Positions 35,622 through 44,785 of a DNA stretch of 64,000 nucleotides are shown piece by piece. The position numbers and the translations under genes are program-made. Under the pieces are notes generated by a model. The model searched no databases, had not been told where the DNA came from, and was given only the letters and a program-made list of their open reading frames with translations. The stretch comes from Ferrimonas futtsuensis DSM 18154 (GTDB lineage: Bacteria > Pseudomonadota > Gammaproteobacteria > Enterobacterales > Shewanellaceae), in NCBI RefSeq assembly GCF_000422645.1, contig NZ_AUGL01000017.1:48105-112104 (forward strand). The letters are read 5' to 3'. Position 1 is the stretch's first letter; every line of letters begins with the position of its first letter.

Positions 35622-37871
35622 ATGCTCAAGCGCCTGGCAGCAATGATAACTCTTATAAGCTGCACCCAGTTCGCCCACGCCATCACCCTGCCCTCCACGT
35701 CAGGCAACATCACCATCGACGCCCATCTGGACGACGCCCCCTGGAAACAGGCCACCCAGGTGGCGCTCACCATAGAGACCCGGCCAGGTGAGAATACGCC
35801 GGCCCCGGTGGCCACCACCGCCTGGATCATCGCCGACGACGACACCCTTTACGTGGCCTTCCACGCCAAGGATCCCAACCCGAGCGAGATCCGTGCCAAT
35901 CTCAGCGATCGAGACCGGGCCTGGGGAGACGACCTGGTCGGCATCAAGCTGGACACCTGGAACCAGGGCCGCCTCGCCTACCAGTTCTTCATCAACCCCC
36001 TCGGCGTCCAGGAAGACTCCATCGAAAACGAACTGACCGGCGAGGAGAGTGACGCCTGGGACGGCATCTGGCACAGCGCCGGACGACTCACCGAGGATGG
36101 TTACATCGTCGAAATTGCCCTGCCCCTGCGCCTGTTCAACTTCGACGACAGCCTTGACATCCAGACCTGGGGCGTAGAACTGGTCAGGTTCTGGCCCCGG
36201 GACAAGACCTATCGCCTCTCCAACACGCCGCTGGATCGCAACGTCGCCTGCACCCTGTGTCAGATGAGTGAGCTCTCCGGCCTGAGCAACGCCAAGACCA
36301 GCCGTCAGCTGCAGATCACCCCATCGCTGACCCTGCGCCAGAGCCAAGAGCGAGACAGTGAGTCCAGCCGCTGGGAGTCCAGCGACAACTTGGATTTCGG
36401 CGGCGATCTGCGCTGGACCCTGACCCCGGACACCCTGCTGAACCTGACGGTCAACCCGGACTTCTCCCAGGTGGAAGCGGATGCGGGACAATTGGATGTG
36501 AACACCACCTTTGCCCTGTTCTTCCCGGAGAAGCGCCCCTTCTATCTGGACAATGCGGACCAGTTCGAGACCTACTCCAACCTGGTGCACACCCGCAACC
36601 TGGCCGAGCCGGAATATGGCGCCAAACTCACCGGCGCACGAGGTGACCACAGCTTTGGCCTGCTGCAGACCCGGGACGAAAAAACCAACTTCCTGCTGCC
36701 GGGCAACCTGAGCTCCGACATCGCCAGCCTGGGCCGGGCCAGTGACAACGTCGCCCTTCGCTACCGCTACAACCACAGTGACCGCCTCTCCCTGGGGGCC
36801 ATCGCCACCGGCCGGGACGCGAACGAATACCATAACTACACCTACGGCCTGGACGGACGATTCGACTTCAGCAGTCAGACCTACGTGGAGTGGCTGGTGG
36901 TGGGGTCCGACACCCAGTACCCTGAGGACCTGGCGGAACAAACCGACGGCGAACAGGCGGCCCGGACCCGACAGCTGGAGCAGAGCGGTACCCATTTCCT
37001 GGGTGAGCTCAAACATGAGACCCGCAACTGGGATGCCTACGCCATCTACCGCTACACCGACGAGGAGTTCCGCGCCGACCTGGGCTTTATCGAAAATGTC
37101 GACTCCGCCAAGGCGATTCTCGGGGGCGGCTACAACTGGTACCCCACGGGCGGCTTCTTCACCAAAGTTCGCCTCAACGGCGACGTGGATGAGACCCGAA
37201 ACAACGACGGCGAGCGGTTGGAGCGGGAAGCGGAGTTTCGCTTTGGCGCCGAGGGCGCCTATCAGAGCTACCTGGCCCTGTGGGGCGTCACCCGGGAACG
37301 GCGCGGCCGCCGGGAGCGTCCGGAGGATCTGGTGCTCGACGGCAACGCGCCGATGTTCGACGAGACCTTCGGTGGCCTGAACATCGAGTTCAAACCTCTG
37401 GGCAACCTGGAGCTGGAGTTCCATCCCCTCTACGGCGATGACATCGACTTTGCCAACAACCAGCCCGCCACCCGCACCCAGCTGAGCTCCTACCTCAAGT
37501 GGCAGCCTCTGTCCCACATCGTGCTGGAGGTGGACCACCTCTGGCGTGAGCTCAAGGTGGATGAGGGCACCCTGTTTACTGCCAACCTGACGGATCTGAG
37601 GCTGAACTGGCAGTTCAGTGTGCGCAGCTTCCTGAGGTTGTCCGCCATCTTCCGCGATATCGACCGGGACCCCAGCCTCTACGAATACACAGAGGTGGAC
37701 CCCACCACCCGGGCGCTCTCCACCGAACTGCTCTACGCCTACAAGGTCAACCCTCAGACGGTGTTTTACGCCGGCTACGCCGACGGCCGCTTCAACGATG
37801 GTGTCGACAACGGCCTGGAGCAACTGGAACGCAGCGTTTTCGCCAAGTTCAGCTACGCCTGGTTACTGTAA
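35622..37871 (+). CDS. CBM9-like / DUF5916 outer-membrane protein
   Basis: Exported protein of 749 residues with signal peptide ('MLKRLAAMITLISCTQFAHA'). A CBM9-type beta-sandwich (about 25-200) contains 'IDAHLDDAPWKQAT', 'WIIADDDTLYVAF' and 'GDDLVGIKLDTWNQGR'. The rest has a DUF5916 region ('VNPDFSQVEADAGQLDVN', 'FFPEKRPFYLDNADQF') that reads as an outer-membrane barrel with alternating aromatic strands to the C-terminus. Proteins of this design are found in marine bacteria near carbohydrate or peptide use genes, but the ligand is unknown. It has its own leader after the cysZ terminator and is followed by a GC-rich hairpin. Confidence 0.88.
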   Translation: MLKRLAAMITLISCTQFAHAITLPSTSGNITIDAHLDDAPWKQATQVALTIETRPGENTPAPVATTAWIIADDDTLYVAFHAKDPNPSEIRANLSDRDRAWGDDLVGIKLDTWNQGRLAYQFFINPLGVQEDSIENELTGEESDAWDGIWHSAGRLTEDGYIVEIALPLRLFNFDDSLDIQTWGVELVRFWPRDKTYRLSNTPLDRNVACTLCQMSELSGLSNAKTSRQLQITPSLTLRQSQERDSESSRWESSDNLDFGGDLRWTLTPDTLLNLTVNPDFSQVEADAGQLDVNTTFALFFPEKRPFYLDNADQFETYSNLVHTRNLAEPEYGAKLTGARGDHSFGLLQTRDEKTNFLLPGNLSSDIASLGRASDNVALRYRYNHSDRLSLGAIATGRDANEYHNYTYGLDGRFDFSSQTYVEWLVVGSDTQYPEDLAEQTDGEQAARTRQLEQSGTHFLGELKHETRNWDAYAIYRYTDEEFRADLGFIENVDSAKAILGGGYNWYPTGGFFTKVRLNGDVDETRNNDGERLEREAEFRFGAEGAYQSYLALWGVTRERRGRRERPEDLVLDGNAPMFDETFGGLNIEFKPLGNLELEFHPLYGDDIDFANNQPATRTQLSSYLKWQPLSHIVLEVDHLWRELKVDEGTLFTANLTDLRLNWQFSVRSFLRLSAIFRDIDRDPSLYEYTEVDPTTRALSTELLYAYKVNPQTVFYAGYADGRFNDGVDNGLEQLERSVFAKFSYAWLL

Positions 37872-37880
37872 CCCCCTTTC

Positions 37881-37902
37881 GCCGGGCCCTTTGGGGCCCG
37901 GC
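37881..37902 (+). terminator. Hairpin after DUF5916 gene
   Basis: Very stable stem GCCGGGCCC / GGGCCCGGC with a TTTG loop nine bases past the stop. The downstream tract (TCTCCCCTT) is pyrimidine-rich, not poly-T, so termination may be incomplete. Confidence 0.65.
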
Positions 37903-37982
37903 TCTCCCCTTCCCAACGCTCAGATGAAGCCCCCAGCCAAAGCTGCTATTGTGTTGGAATAATGTACATTTCCGGGCAGAGA

Positions 37983-38486
37983 ATGAAGACCCTACAACAG
38001 TGTCGCTTGCGGACCGCATTGGCAGAGGACGCCTCCGATCTGGTGGCCATCCACTATGCGTCGGTCCACCAGGGCACCGGCAATCACTACCCGGTGGAGG
38101 TGCTCAGGGCCTGGTCACCGCCACCGGACCCGCACCGCAGCCAATGGCTGCACAGCGTCATCGTCAGTGACAACGCCCTGGTGGAGGTCGCGGAAGATCT
38201 GGGTCAGGGTGTGGTGGGTTTTGGCATCGTACTGCTGGGTCAGAGCCGGTTGCAGGCGCTCTATATCCATCCTGGTGCCAGCGGCGCCGGGGTTGGGCGC
38301 CGCCTGTTAAACCACCTGGAGCAGCGCGCCAGCCAGGTGGGGCTCACCAGGCTCAGCCTGAATGCCTCACTCAATGCCCACCCCTTCTACACGCGCATGG
38401 GATACGTCACCCAGGGCCCCAGCAGCCAGGCTCTGACCGACGAGGTGGTGATGCAGGCACTGGCCATGGAAAAATCCCTGCTCTAA
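37983..38486 (+). CDS. GNAT-family N-acetyltransferase
   Basis: Protein of about 167 residues with the GNAT fold: an N-terminal strand-helix ('RLRTALAEDASDLVAIHYAS'), the acetyl-CoA pyrophosphate loop pattern 'HPGASGAGVGRRLLNHLEQR' (Q/RxxGxG/A variant) and a C-terminal 'LNASLNAHPFYTRMGYVTQG'. Substrate unknown. An alternative ATG at 37962 adds seven residues; the weak ribosome binding sites do not decide, and 37983 is chosen because it places the GNAT start normally. Single gene between two hairpins and a convergent gene. Confidence 0.85.
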   Translation: MKTLQQCRLRTALAEDASDLVAIHYASVHQGTGNHYPVEVLRAWSPPPDPHRSQWLHSVIVSDNALVEVAEDLGQGVVGFGIVLLGQSRLQALYIHPGASGAGVGRRLLNHLEQRASQVGLTRLSLNASLNAHPFYTRMGYVTQGPSSQALTDEVVMQALAMEKSLL

Positions 38487-38506
38487 GGGATAACCCAGTC
38501 CCGGCT

Positions 38507-39076
38507 TCAGATCCGGTAGTTGAGACTGAGCAGCTCATAGAGCCACTCCCGCTCGATCTCGGTGGCGGTCTGGGCCAGTTCGATGCGCTGAGCCCCGAGG
38601 TCCACGGTCAGCCGGTTGCCGCTGTCGGTCTCCCTGAGGGCCAGGGTGGCCATCTCGGTAGGGGTCAGCTCGAAGCGTTGGCGCTGGGGAAACATCTCCT
38701 TCCAGCTGGCTCGGCCACCGCGGCGCCCCACATGGCGCATGGGCGGCAGGCCGGTGTCGATGTGCAGTGAGGGTTTGGCCAGCAGCCACTGTTCGGGGGT
38801 GGGTTTCTTGAAGCTCCTGAGCAGGGCGTAACCGGCAAAGGCACCACCCAGAGTCCAGCCCGTAAGCCAGACGATGAGGAACAGCCCGCCCTCACCCGCC
38901 AGCACCTCCCTGGCGGCACTGACCCAGCCGAAAGCCCAGCCCACCATCCACACACTGAGAAACAGCGGGACAAACAACCTGGTGGCCCCTCGGCTCTCCT
39001 GGGGCATCACCACCAGCTGATGGCCATTATGGGTGGTCAGGCGGATGTCGCTGCCAATGGGTGGATTGAGACTCAT
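38507..39076 (-). CDS. Hypothetical membrane protein
   Basis: Protein of 189 residues with two adjacent membrane segments (about 33-55 and 65-85), a short cytoplasmic start, and a C-terminal soluble domain with alternating strands that resembles a PH-like or bPH fold ('RFELTPTEMATLALRETDSG', 'LTVDLGAQRIELAQ'). No family is certain. ATG 39076 is preferred to GTG 39100, though neither has a strong ribosome binding site. It lies downstream of the EamA exporter gene on the same strand, with a 74-base gap. Confidence 0.7.
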   Translation of the reverse strand: MSLNPPIGSDIRLTTHNGHQLVVMPQESRGATRLFVPLFLSVWMVGWAFGWVSAAREVLAGEGGLFLIVWLTGWTLGGAFAGYALLRSFKKPTPEQWLLAKPSLHIDTGLPPMRHVGRRGGRASWKEMFPQRQRFELTPTEMATLALRETDSGNRLTVDLGAQRIELAQTATEIEREWLYELLSLNYRI

Positions 39077-39150
39077 CACGTTCACTTCAAACAGATTCAC
39101 AAGAGAATCCGTAATCTACCCTATGTTGGCCGGCGGTGATAGTCGCTCGG

Positions 39151-40017
39151 TCAGGCGGCCCTGCGCCTCAGTCGTTGCCAACCACTCTGACCCAGAGACA
39201 CCAGGGCAATGGGCAGGACAATCAGGGCAATCCCAATGGCGGTGATGCCATCGGGCACCTCGGCAAACCAGAGCACGCCAAACAGGGCAACGAACAGCAA
39301 GCCTGAGTATTCCGCCAGAGCCACCTCCGAGGCCTGAGCCAGGCGGTAGGCGGCCACCGCCATGGCGTTGTAGGTCAGCACCCCCTGGGCGCTGGCGACG
39401 ATCCACTGCACCTGCATCGCGTCCAGAGGCACCCAGTTCAGCGCCGCCAGCAGTGCGGCCAGGGGCAGGCAGAGCAGATTGGTCCAGAACACCGTGGTCA
39501 CCGGCGACTGACCCTTGGGCAGTTTGCGCACCAACAGGTTAAACAGCGCCAGGGTGATGGCGGTGCCACAGGCAAACAGCGCCGCCCAGTGAAACTGAGA
39601 GGGGCGCAGGACCAGCAGCACCCCGGCAAACCCCAGCAGGGTGGCCAGCACCCGATTCGTCGAGGGCCGCTCCCCCAAGATCCACACCGACAGGGGCAGC
39701 ATCAGCAAAGGGGCGGCGTAGAACACCGCGTTGGCGGTGGCCAGGGGCAGGTGGGTCACCGCCACCACCATGCAGGCGGCCCCCAGCAGAATCAGGTGAG
39801 AGCGCAACAAGGCGATGCCCCAGGGACCTGGCCTGCGTCCAGCCGGAGTCAGTTTCAGCCACAGAGGCAGCAACACCAGGGTGGCGATCAACTGGCGGAT
39901 AAACAGGTACTGAAAGGGAGGCACCTCGCCGTTCAGGCATTTGACTGCCACATCAGACAGTGCTGCCGCCAGGTTGCCGCCAATCAGCAGCCACAGGGCG
40001 CGGTTGCTGGAGATCAC
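39151..40017 (-). CDS. DMT-superfamily (EamA) exporter
   Basis: Inner-membrane protein of 288 residues with two EamA repeats, about ten membrane segments. Landmarks are 'LPLATANAVFYAAPLLMLPLSVWILGE' (first repeat end), 'ALAEYSGLLFVALFGVLWFAE' (second) and a basic C-terminus. Family members export amino acids, purines or drugs; nothing here selects a substrate. Start is GTG 40017, overlapping the stop of elaA (GTGA), so it is translationally coupled; upstream in-frame sequence is part of elaA in another frame. Confidence 0.88.
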   Translation of the reverse strand: MISSNRALWLLIGGNLAAALSDVAVKCLNGEVPPFQYLFIRQLIATLVLLPLWLKLTPAGRRPGPWGIALLRSHLILLGAACMVVAVTHLPLATANAVFYAAPLLMLPLSVWILGERPSTNRVLATLLGFAGVLLVLRPSQFHWAALFACGTAITLALFNLLVRKLPKGQSPVTTVFWTNLLCLPLAALLAALNWVPLDAMQVQWIVASAQGVLTYNAMAVAAYRLAQASEVALAEYSGLLFVALFGVLWFAEVPDGITAIGIALIVLPIALVSLGQSGWQRLRRRAA

Positions 40018-40469
40018 CGGGCGACCCGGCGCATGTCCACATGGGGGATGCCATCTTCCAGATACACCTCGGAAAACGTCTTGAACCCATGTTGGCCATA
40101 GAAGCCCTGCAGATGCTCCTGGGCGCCAATCTCGATGGCTTCTCCGGGCCAGAGTCGCTCGCACTGCGACAGCGCCTCGGCCATCAGCCTGTGTCCTAAC
40201 CCGCTGCCGCGCTGGCTCATGGCCATCGCCACCCGGCCGATGCTGACCCCATCAAAGCTGACTCCCGCAGGCAGCAGGCGGGCGCAGGCCACCAAGGTGT
40301 CTCCCTCATAGCCCAACAGGTGATTCACCCCGGGGAGGCGGTCCTTGTTGTCCAGCTCCGGATAGGGGCAATCTTGCTCCACCACGAAGATGTCGATCCT
40401 GAGCTTTATCAGGTCGTAGAGAGCGTTGTTGGAAAGTTGGTCGAACGTGAGTAACTGCCAGGTGAGCAT
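40014..40469 (-). CDS. elaA: GNAT-family acetyltransferase ElaA
   Basis: Protein of 151 residues closely matching the E. coli ElaA pattern: 'LIKLRIDIFVVEQDCPYPELD' near the N-terminus, 'IGRVAMAMSQRGSGLGHRLM' as the acetyl-CoA loop, 'IGAQEHLQGFYGQHGF' and 'EDGIPHVDM' near the end. Function in E. coli is also unproven. It is followed by the EamA exporter through a GTGA overlap; together they may modify and expel a small metabolite, an inference only. Confidence 0.92.
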   Translation of the reverse strand: MLTWQLLTFDQLSNNALYDLIKLRIDIFVVEQDCPYPELDNKDRLPGVNHLLGYEGDTLVACARLLPAGVSFDGVSIGRVAMAMSQRGSGLGHRLMAEALSQCERLWPGEAIEIGAQEHLQGFYGQHGFKTFSEVYLEDGIPHVDMRRVAR

Positions 40470-40528
40470 AACAAGCCTCGTTGAATCTCTGTTGACGGCT
40501 ACTGTACTGAGTTTGAGCCCGAAGGTAA

Positions 40529-41107
40529 TTAACCTTTGTTAAGTCGGCTCTTTATCCGGCTGAGGCTTATGGGGGTGATCCCCAGATAGGCGGCAATCTG
40601 GTAGTCCGCCAGCCGCTGCAACAGCTGAGGGTAGTGCTCACAGAAGTGCCGGTAACGCTGCTCGGGGGTGCTGAGCAGCAGCAGGCGCTCTTTACGCTCC
40701 TTGAACAGCAGCTGGGTCTCCAGCAGGGTCAGGTAGGCCGGGTGTCTCTGCTCACGCCACCGGGACAACGGCTCCATGGTCAGGGCCACCAGGGTCGAGT
40801 CGGTGACGGCCTGAAACTCAAAGGGCAGCGGCTCGCCGGTCAACAGGCTTTCATAGCCGATGACCCAGTCGCCCTCCCAGTAAAACTCCTTACTGTAGTG
40901 GCGACCATTTTCGGTGTGATACACCCCGTGGCACACCCCCTCAAGCAGCAGGTGAAACTGGGTGGGCACCTGCCCCTGCGCCGACAGTGTCTCCCCCGAG
41001 CGGATCTGACGCAGCTTGCCCAAACAGGCAAGCTGCGTCGCCTCCTCGCCAGTCAGCCCCAGCTGCTGCAGGACCCGCTGCAAAGAGGCGCAGGCCTCAG
41101 GCGTCAC
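40529..41107 (-). CDS. Crp/Fnr-family transcriptional regulator
   Basis: Protein of 192 residues with a cyclic-nucleotide-type beta-barrel (about 20-120, 'QGQVPTQFHLLLEGVCHGVY' and 'ESLLTGEPLPFE') and a C-terminal HTH ('QIAAYLGITPISLSRIKSRL'). The cNMP-binding arginine-serine pocket of true CRP is not evident, and no Fnr-type cysteines are seen, so the signal is unknown. The start is GTG 41107, overlapping the stop of the GGDEF gene (GTGA). Last gene of the RDD/GGDEF/Crp-like operon. Confidence 0.9.
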   Translation of the reverse strand: MTPEACASLQRVLQQLGLTGEEATQLACLGKLRQIRSGETLSAQGQVPTQFHLLLEGVCHGVYHTENGRHYSKEFYWEGDWVIGYESLLTGEPLPFEFQAVTDSTLVALTMEPLSRWREQRHPAYLTLLETQLLFKERKERLLLLSTPEQRYRHFCEHYPQLLQRLADYQIAAYLGITPISLSRIKSRLNKG

Positions 41108-42342
41108 TGATCCTCCTCCAGCAACACCAGGTTCCGCCCCGCTTCCTTGGCCTGATACAGCACCTCATCGGCCCGACGCAACAGCTCATCGGTGTGATCC
41201 TCCGCCGCCGCCTGACACAGTCCGGCACTGAAGCTTACCGCCAGCGTCTGCTCACCCAGGTTCAGAGGCGCCGAAGTCAACTTGCGGCGCACCGCCTCAA
41301 TCAGACGCCAGGCCTGATCGCCGTTCAGTCCCGGCATCACTACCGCGAACTCTTCGCCGCCGACCCGGCCGATAACAAAGCGCTCCAGGCTCTGGCTCAG
41401 CTCCCTGGCCAGGGCTTGCAGCACCCGATCTCCCACCTGGTGGCCATGCTGGTCATTGATCGCTTTGAACCTGTCCACGTCCAGCAGGGCCAGGCTGAGA
41501 TTCTGACCATTTTGTCCCGCCAGAGTGCGGGCTTCTTCGAGCTGTGTCATCAGATAGCGGCGGTTGGCCACCCCGGTGAGGTAATCCAGGTTGGCGCGTT
41601 GCCACAGCTGCTGGTTGAGCTCCCACGCCTTGAGAAGATTGTTGATCCGGCAATAGAACTCCTCAGCGAAGAACGGCTTACGCAGGAAATCATTGGCGCC
41701 ATACTTGATGAACTTGGCGGACACCTCCTCCTGACCGGAGAGACCGACGATGGAAAGCTGGTCGCCCCCCGGGCGCTCCCGCACCCGGCACACCAGTTCG
41801 ACGCCATTCATCACCGGCATCTCGTAATCGGTGATCATCAGCTTGAACTCGTTGGTGGCCAGCAGCATCAGGGCCGAATCGGCGCTGTCCGCTTCCACCA
41901 CCTGGAACAGGTGACGGGCGAGCAGATCCTTGACCTGCTTGCGGGCCACCTGGGAGTCGTCCACCACCAGCACCCGGTAGGCCTGATTGCGCTTGAGGCG
42001 GCTGACCAGATTCACCGCGTACTGATAGGAGAAGCGGTTCTCCTTGATGACATAGTCCACCACCCCAAGCCCCTGAAGGCGACTGCGCTCAGCGTCATCC
42101 ATCTGGGCCGTCAACACTATGGTTGGCAACCCTTTGGCCAGAGACCATTCGATCACCTCGCCATTGGGGGCATCCGGCAGGCAACGGTCACACAGAGCGG
42201 CAAAGTAGCGATTGCGCTCCATCAATTCTCTGGCGGTGGCAAAGTCCTTTGCCAGGTCCACTTCAATGCCCGGCTCCTGCTGAAACAGGTGCAGTAAGAC
42301 CTTGGCCACAGTGGCGCTGTCTTCAACAACCAGCACTCTCAT
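41104..42342 (-). CDS. Diguanylate cyclase with two receiver domains (REC-REC-GGDEF)
   Basis: Response regulator of 412 residues. The first receiver has D52 in 'ALCDRCLP' (an unusual Cys-flanked site), the second D172 in 'MITDYEMPVMNG' with a normal K near 'RKPF'. The GGDEF domain ends with active 'GRVGGEEFAVV' (GGEEF 328-332). The inhibitory I-site RxxD is missing: LERF (319-322) stands in its place, so product feedback is probably absent. It should synthesise c-di-GMP on phosphorylation. Its ATG overlaps the stop of the RDD gene (ATGA), and the downstream Crp-like regulator overlaps its stop, so all three are one coupled unit. No cognate kinase is in the window. Confidence 0.93.
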   Translation of the reverse strand: MRVLVVEDSATVAKVLLHLFQQEPGIEVDLAKDFATARELMERNRYFAALCDRCLPDAPNGEVIEWSLAKGLPTIVLTAQMDDAERSRLQGLGVVDYVIKENRFSYQYAVNLVSRLKRNQAYRVLVVDDSQVARKQVKDLLARHLFQVVEADSADSALMLLATNEFKLMITDYEMPVMNGVELVCRVRERPGGDQLSIVGLSGQEEVSAKFIKYGANDFLRKPFFAEEFYCRINNLLKAWELNQQLWQRANLDYLTGVANRRYLMTQLEEARTLAGQNGQNLSLALLDVDRFKAINDQHGHQVGDRVLQALARELSQSLERFVIGRVGGEEFAVVMPGLNGDQAWRLIEAVRRKLTSAPLNLGEQTLAVSFSAGLCQAAAEDHTDELLRRADEVLYQAKEAGRNLVLLEEDQ

Positions 42343-43436
42343 CCATTCATTTCCTTTTGACTTGTCATTATTTTCCTGCGCTCCGCCCGGGCTCGTTTTC
42401 TCGCCTTGGCGCGCAGGTCAACCACCACGGTGGACGAAATCTTATCGTGGATCCCCTGTCTGTTGGGATCCCAAAATATCTGCAGAAAGCCCATCAGCCC
42501 CGTGGTCAGGCCTGCGCCGTAACCACCGTACCGGCCAAACGCCTCCCACAAGCTCAGGGGGGTATTGTCCAGCTGAATCACCCGAATCGCCAGCAGCTTC
42601 TTTCCCAGAGTCTGACCATGGAACCAGGCGGTAAAGACAGTGAAATAGACCGAAGCCCAGCCCAGACCCAGTCCGAGATCTTCGATGATCCCTTTGACCA
42701 CCCCGATGATGCTGAATCGCTCCGGCTCATCCTGTGCCTCGGCCTCCTCTTTTTCCGCCCGCTGTTCCAACGCTGTCCCCAGGGCATCGATCACCTCATC
42801 GGTTTTGGGCGGGGCATGGTCCAATGCGGGCTGAAGCTGCTCGGGCGTCACCCCGGCAGGCCCCGATGACTCTGCCAGAGTGTCGACCTCCTCTTCATCG
42901 TCACTCATGATATCCGCCGCCACCTGTTGAGCCTGGGCCTGGTCCAGGCCATAACGCTCCATCAGGTAGTCGCTCATCTCCTGCTCGGTGGTAAACTCCT
43001 CCCCCATCACCTTGGCGGTCACGTCACCGACCACCCTGAGCACACAGCTTACATCCCCTTCGGCGCAGATGCCCTCAAGTTCCACGGGCTGCTCCACCTC
43101 AACCCTGGGCTCTGTTGCCGGCTGTGAGACTTCCGGCCAGCCTTGAATGGTGGCGTTGATCATGGCGAACAGCAGCCACAAGCCGAAGCCGATGAAGATT
43201 CCTGTCTGCATCTTGCCCTTGATGCGATATCCACGAAGGCGCACCCAGCCCACCGCCAGGACGATGGCCAGCAGCAGATCGCCTGGCAGTTCGGCCAATA
43301 TGGCCACCATCAACAGATCGATGGCAATGGCCAGCCCCCGTCGCCAAGGGGAAGCCAGAGGCCGGTTAAGCAATCTAGGGGCAATATTGAAGGCGTAGGG
43401 AGTAATGATGGTACGGGGGTCGGCGTGCTGACTCAC
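42339..43436 (-). CDS. RDD-family membrane protein
   Basis: Protein of 365 residues with an RDD domain split by a long soluble insert. '[20 protein letters not shown]' gives the Arg and Asp in the first membrane helix; a second helix follows near 75-95. An acidic cytoplasmic or periplasmic insert (about 100-235) precedes the C-terminal helices ('[18 protein letters not shown]', typical RDD). Function of RDD proteins is mostly unknown, some being ion transporters. Start is GTG 43436 with AAGGA upstream. First gene of the operon with the REC-GGDEF protein, so a link to c-di-GMP signalling is possible. Confidence 0.85.
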   Translation of the reverse strand: MSQHADPRTIITPYAFNIAPRLLNRPLASPWRRGLAIAIDLLMVAILAELPGDLLLAIVLAVGWVRLRGYRIKGKMQTGIFIGFGLWLLFAMINATIQGWPEVSQPATEPRVEVEQPVELEGICAEGDVSCVLRVVGDVTAKVMGEEFTTEQEMSDYLMERYGLDQAQAQQVAADIMSDDEEEVDTLAESSGPAGVTPEQLQPALDHAPPKTDEVIDALGTALEQRAEKEEAEAQDEPERFSIIGVVKGIIEDLGLGLGWASVYFTVFTAWFHGQTLGKKLLAIRVIQLDNTPLSLWEAFGRYGGYGAGLTTGLMGFLQIFWDPNRQGIHDKISSTVVVDLRAKARKRARAERRKIMTSQKEMNG

Positions 43437-43533
43437 AACAATCCTTGTCTACCTGAATTCCTATGGCGAGACGTTATCACAAATAGATGGAAATCATCCA
43501 TTTCCGTCTCATATACACAAATATGTCATCCGT

Positions 43534-43550
43534 TATTCCATTCAGGAATA
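43534..43550 (+). promoter_or_regulatory. Candidate CysB-type dyad upstream of cysK
   Basis: Perfect inverted repeat TATTCC-ATTCA-GGAATA, followed by TATAGGATAACG that could hold the -10 of cysK. CysB regulates cysK in enterobacteria by binding degenerate dyads near the -35; the match here is to position and symmetry only. Confidence 0.45.
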
Positions 43551-43653
43551 TAGGATAACGAACCGTACCTTCCAGTCGCGCAAAACCCCGATATGCTGGC
43601 TACTATTATTGCTAACCCAGCATTATTGCGAGCAAGCACGGAGCATCAACAGG

Positions 43654-44625
43654 ATGGCTAAAATTTTTGACGATAACTCTCTCTCCATCGGTCAAACCCC
43701 TCTGGTTCGCCTGAACCGGGTCACCGACGGCAATGTTCTGGCCAAGATCGAGGCCCGCAACCCAAGCTTCAGCGTCAAATGCCGTATCGGCGCCAGCATG
43801 ATCTGGGACGCTGAAAAGCGCGGCGTTCTCAATAAGGAGAGCGAGATCATCGAGCCGACGTCCGGTAACACCGGGATCGCCCTGGCATTCGTTGCCGCCT
43901 CCCGTGGCTACAAACTGACCCTGACCATGCCCGACACCATGAGCCTGGAGCGTCGCAAGCTGCTCAAGGCCCTGGGGGCCAATGTGGTGCTGACCGAAGG
44001 CGCCAAGGGGATGAAGGGCGCCGTCGCCAAGGCGGAAGAGATCCGCGACAGCGATCCTGAGCGCTACGTGCTGCTGCAGCAGTTCGACAACCCGGCCAAC
44101 CCGGCCATCCACGAGCAAACCACCGGCCCTGAGATCTGGGAAGACACCGACGGCGAAGTGGACGTGTTCGTAGCAGGCGTAGGCACCGGCGGCACCATCA
44201 CCGGCACCAGCCGCTACCTGAAATTGAACAAGGGCAAACAGGTTCTGAGTGTGGCCGTTGAGCCGGAAGACTCTCCGGTGATCTCCCAGGCCAAAGCCGG
44301 CGAAGAGCTCAAGCCGGGTCCTCACAAAATCCAGGGGATCGGCGCCGGCTTCATCCCGGGCAATCTGGATCTGGAGATGGTGGACAAGGTGGTGCGCGTA
44401 TCCAACGATGATGCCATCGCCATGGCCCGCCGTCTGATGGAGGAGGAAGGCATCCTGGCTGGTATCAGCTCCGGTGCCGCCGTGGTGGCAGTCAATAAGC
44501 TGCTGGAGGAACAGCCTGAGCTGAAAGAGAAAACCATCGTAGTGATTCTGCCCTCCTCCGCCGAGCGCTACCTCTCCTCAGCACTGTTTGCGGGTGTGTT
44601 CACAGAAGCAGAAACCCAGCAATAA
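43654..44625 (+). CDS. cysK: Cysteine synthase A (O-acetylserine sulfhydrylase)
   Basis: PLP enzyme of 323 residues forming cysteine from O-acetylserine and sulfide. The PLP lysine is K42 in '[15 protein letters not shown]', the substrate loop 'TSGNTG' is at 69-74, and 'VGTGGTITG' binds the cofactor phosphate. Length and motifs match the CysK rather than the CysM branch. ATG 43654 aligns with family N-termini ('[20 protein letters not shown]'); an ATG at 43609 would add a Cys-rich leader. Sulfate import by CysZ lies about 8 kb upstream. A good terminator follows. Confidence 0.96.
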   Translation: MAKIFDDNSLSIGQTPLVRLNRVTDGNVLAKIEARNPSFSVKCRIGASMIWDAEKRGVLNKESEIIEPTSGNTGIALAFVAASRGYKLTLTMPDTMSLERRKLLKALGANVVLTEGAKGMKGAVAKAEEIRDSDPERYVLLQQFDNPANPAIHEQTTGPEIWEDTDGEVDVFVAGVGTGGTITGTSRYLKLNKGKQVLSVAVEPEDSPVISQAKAGEELKPGPHKIQGIGAGFIPGNLDLEMVDKVVRVSNDDAIAMARRLMEEEGILAGISSGAAVVAVNKLLEEQPELKEKTIVVILPSSAERYLSSALFAGVFTEAETQQ

Positions 44626-44644
44626 AGTTTCGATCAGAGTTCAA

Positions 44645-44672
44645 AAAGGCGGCCCACGGGTCGCCTTTTTTT
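44645..44672 (+). terminator. Intrinsic terminator after cysK
   Basis: AAGGCGGCC / GGTCGCCTT stem with a CAC loop (one G-T pair), flanked by A-run and T-run (seven T). About 20 bases past the stop. Confidence 0.92.
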
Positions 44673-44785
44673 GGTATTGTTAGCGCCGCGTTGCGGTGAA
44701 CCCCATTTCCGCAACCTACGGACAAGGATGGCCGTGGCGACCCCCATGGCTTTAGATACCACGCCTTAAGCTTCTGGAAGTAGCT

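Noticed and set aside
35700..37823. Minus-strand frame of 707 codons opposite the DUF5916 gene
   Set aside because: The plus-strand protein has a signal peptide and family motifs; this frame has none and mirrors codon bias.
44680..44785. c-di-GMP riboswitch before the first chemoreceptor
   Set aside because: Some base-pairing stretches exist, but the conserved GEMM core sequences are not seen.
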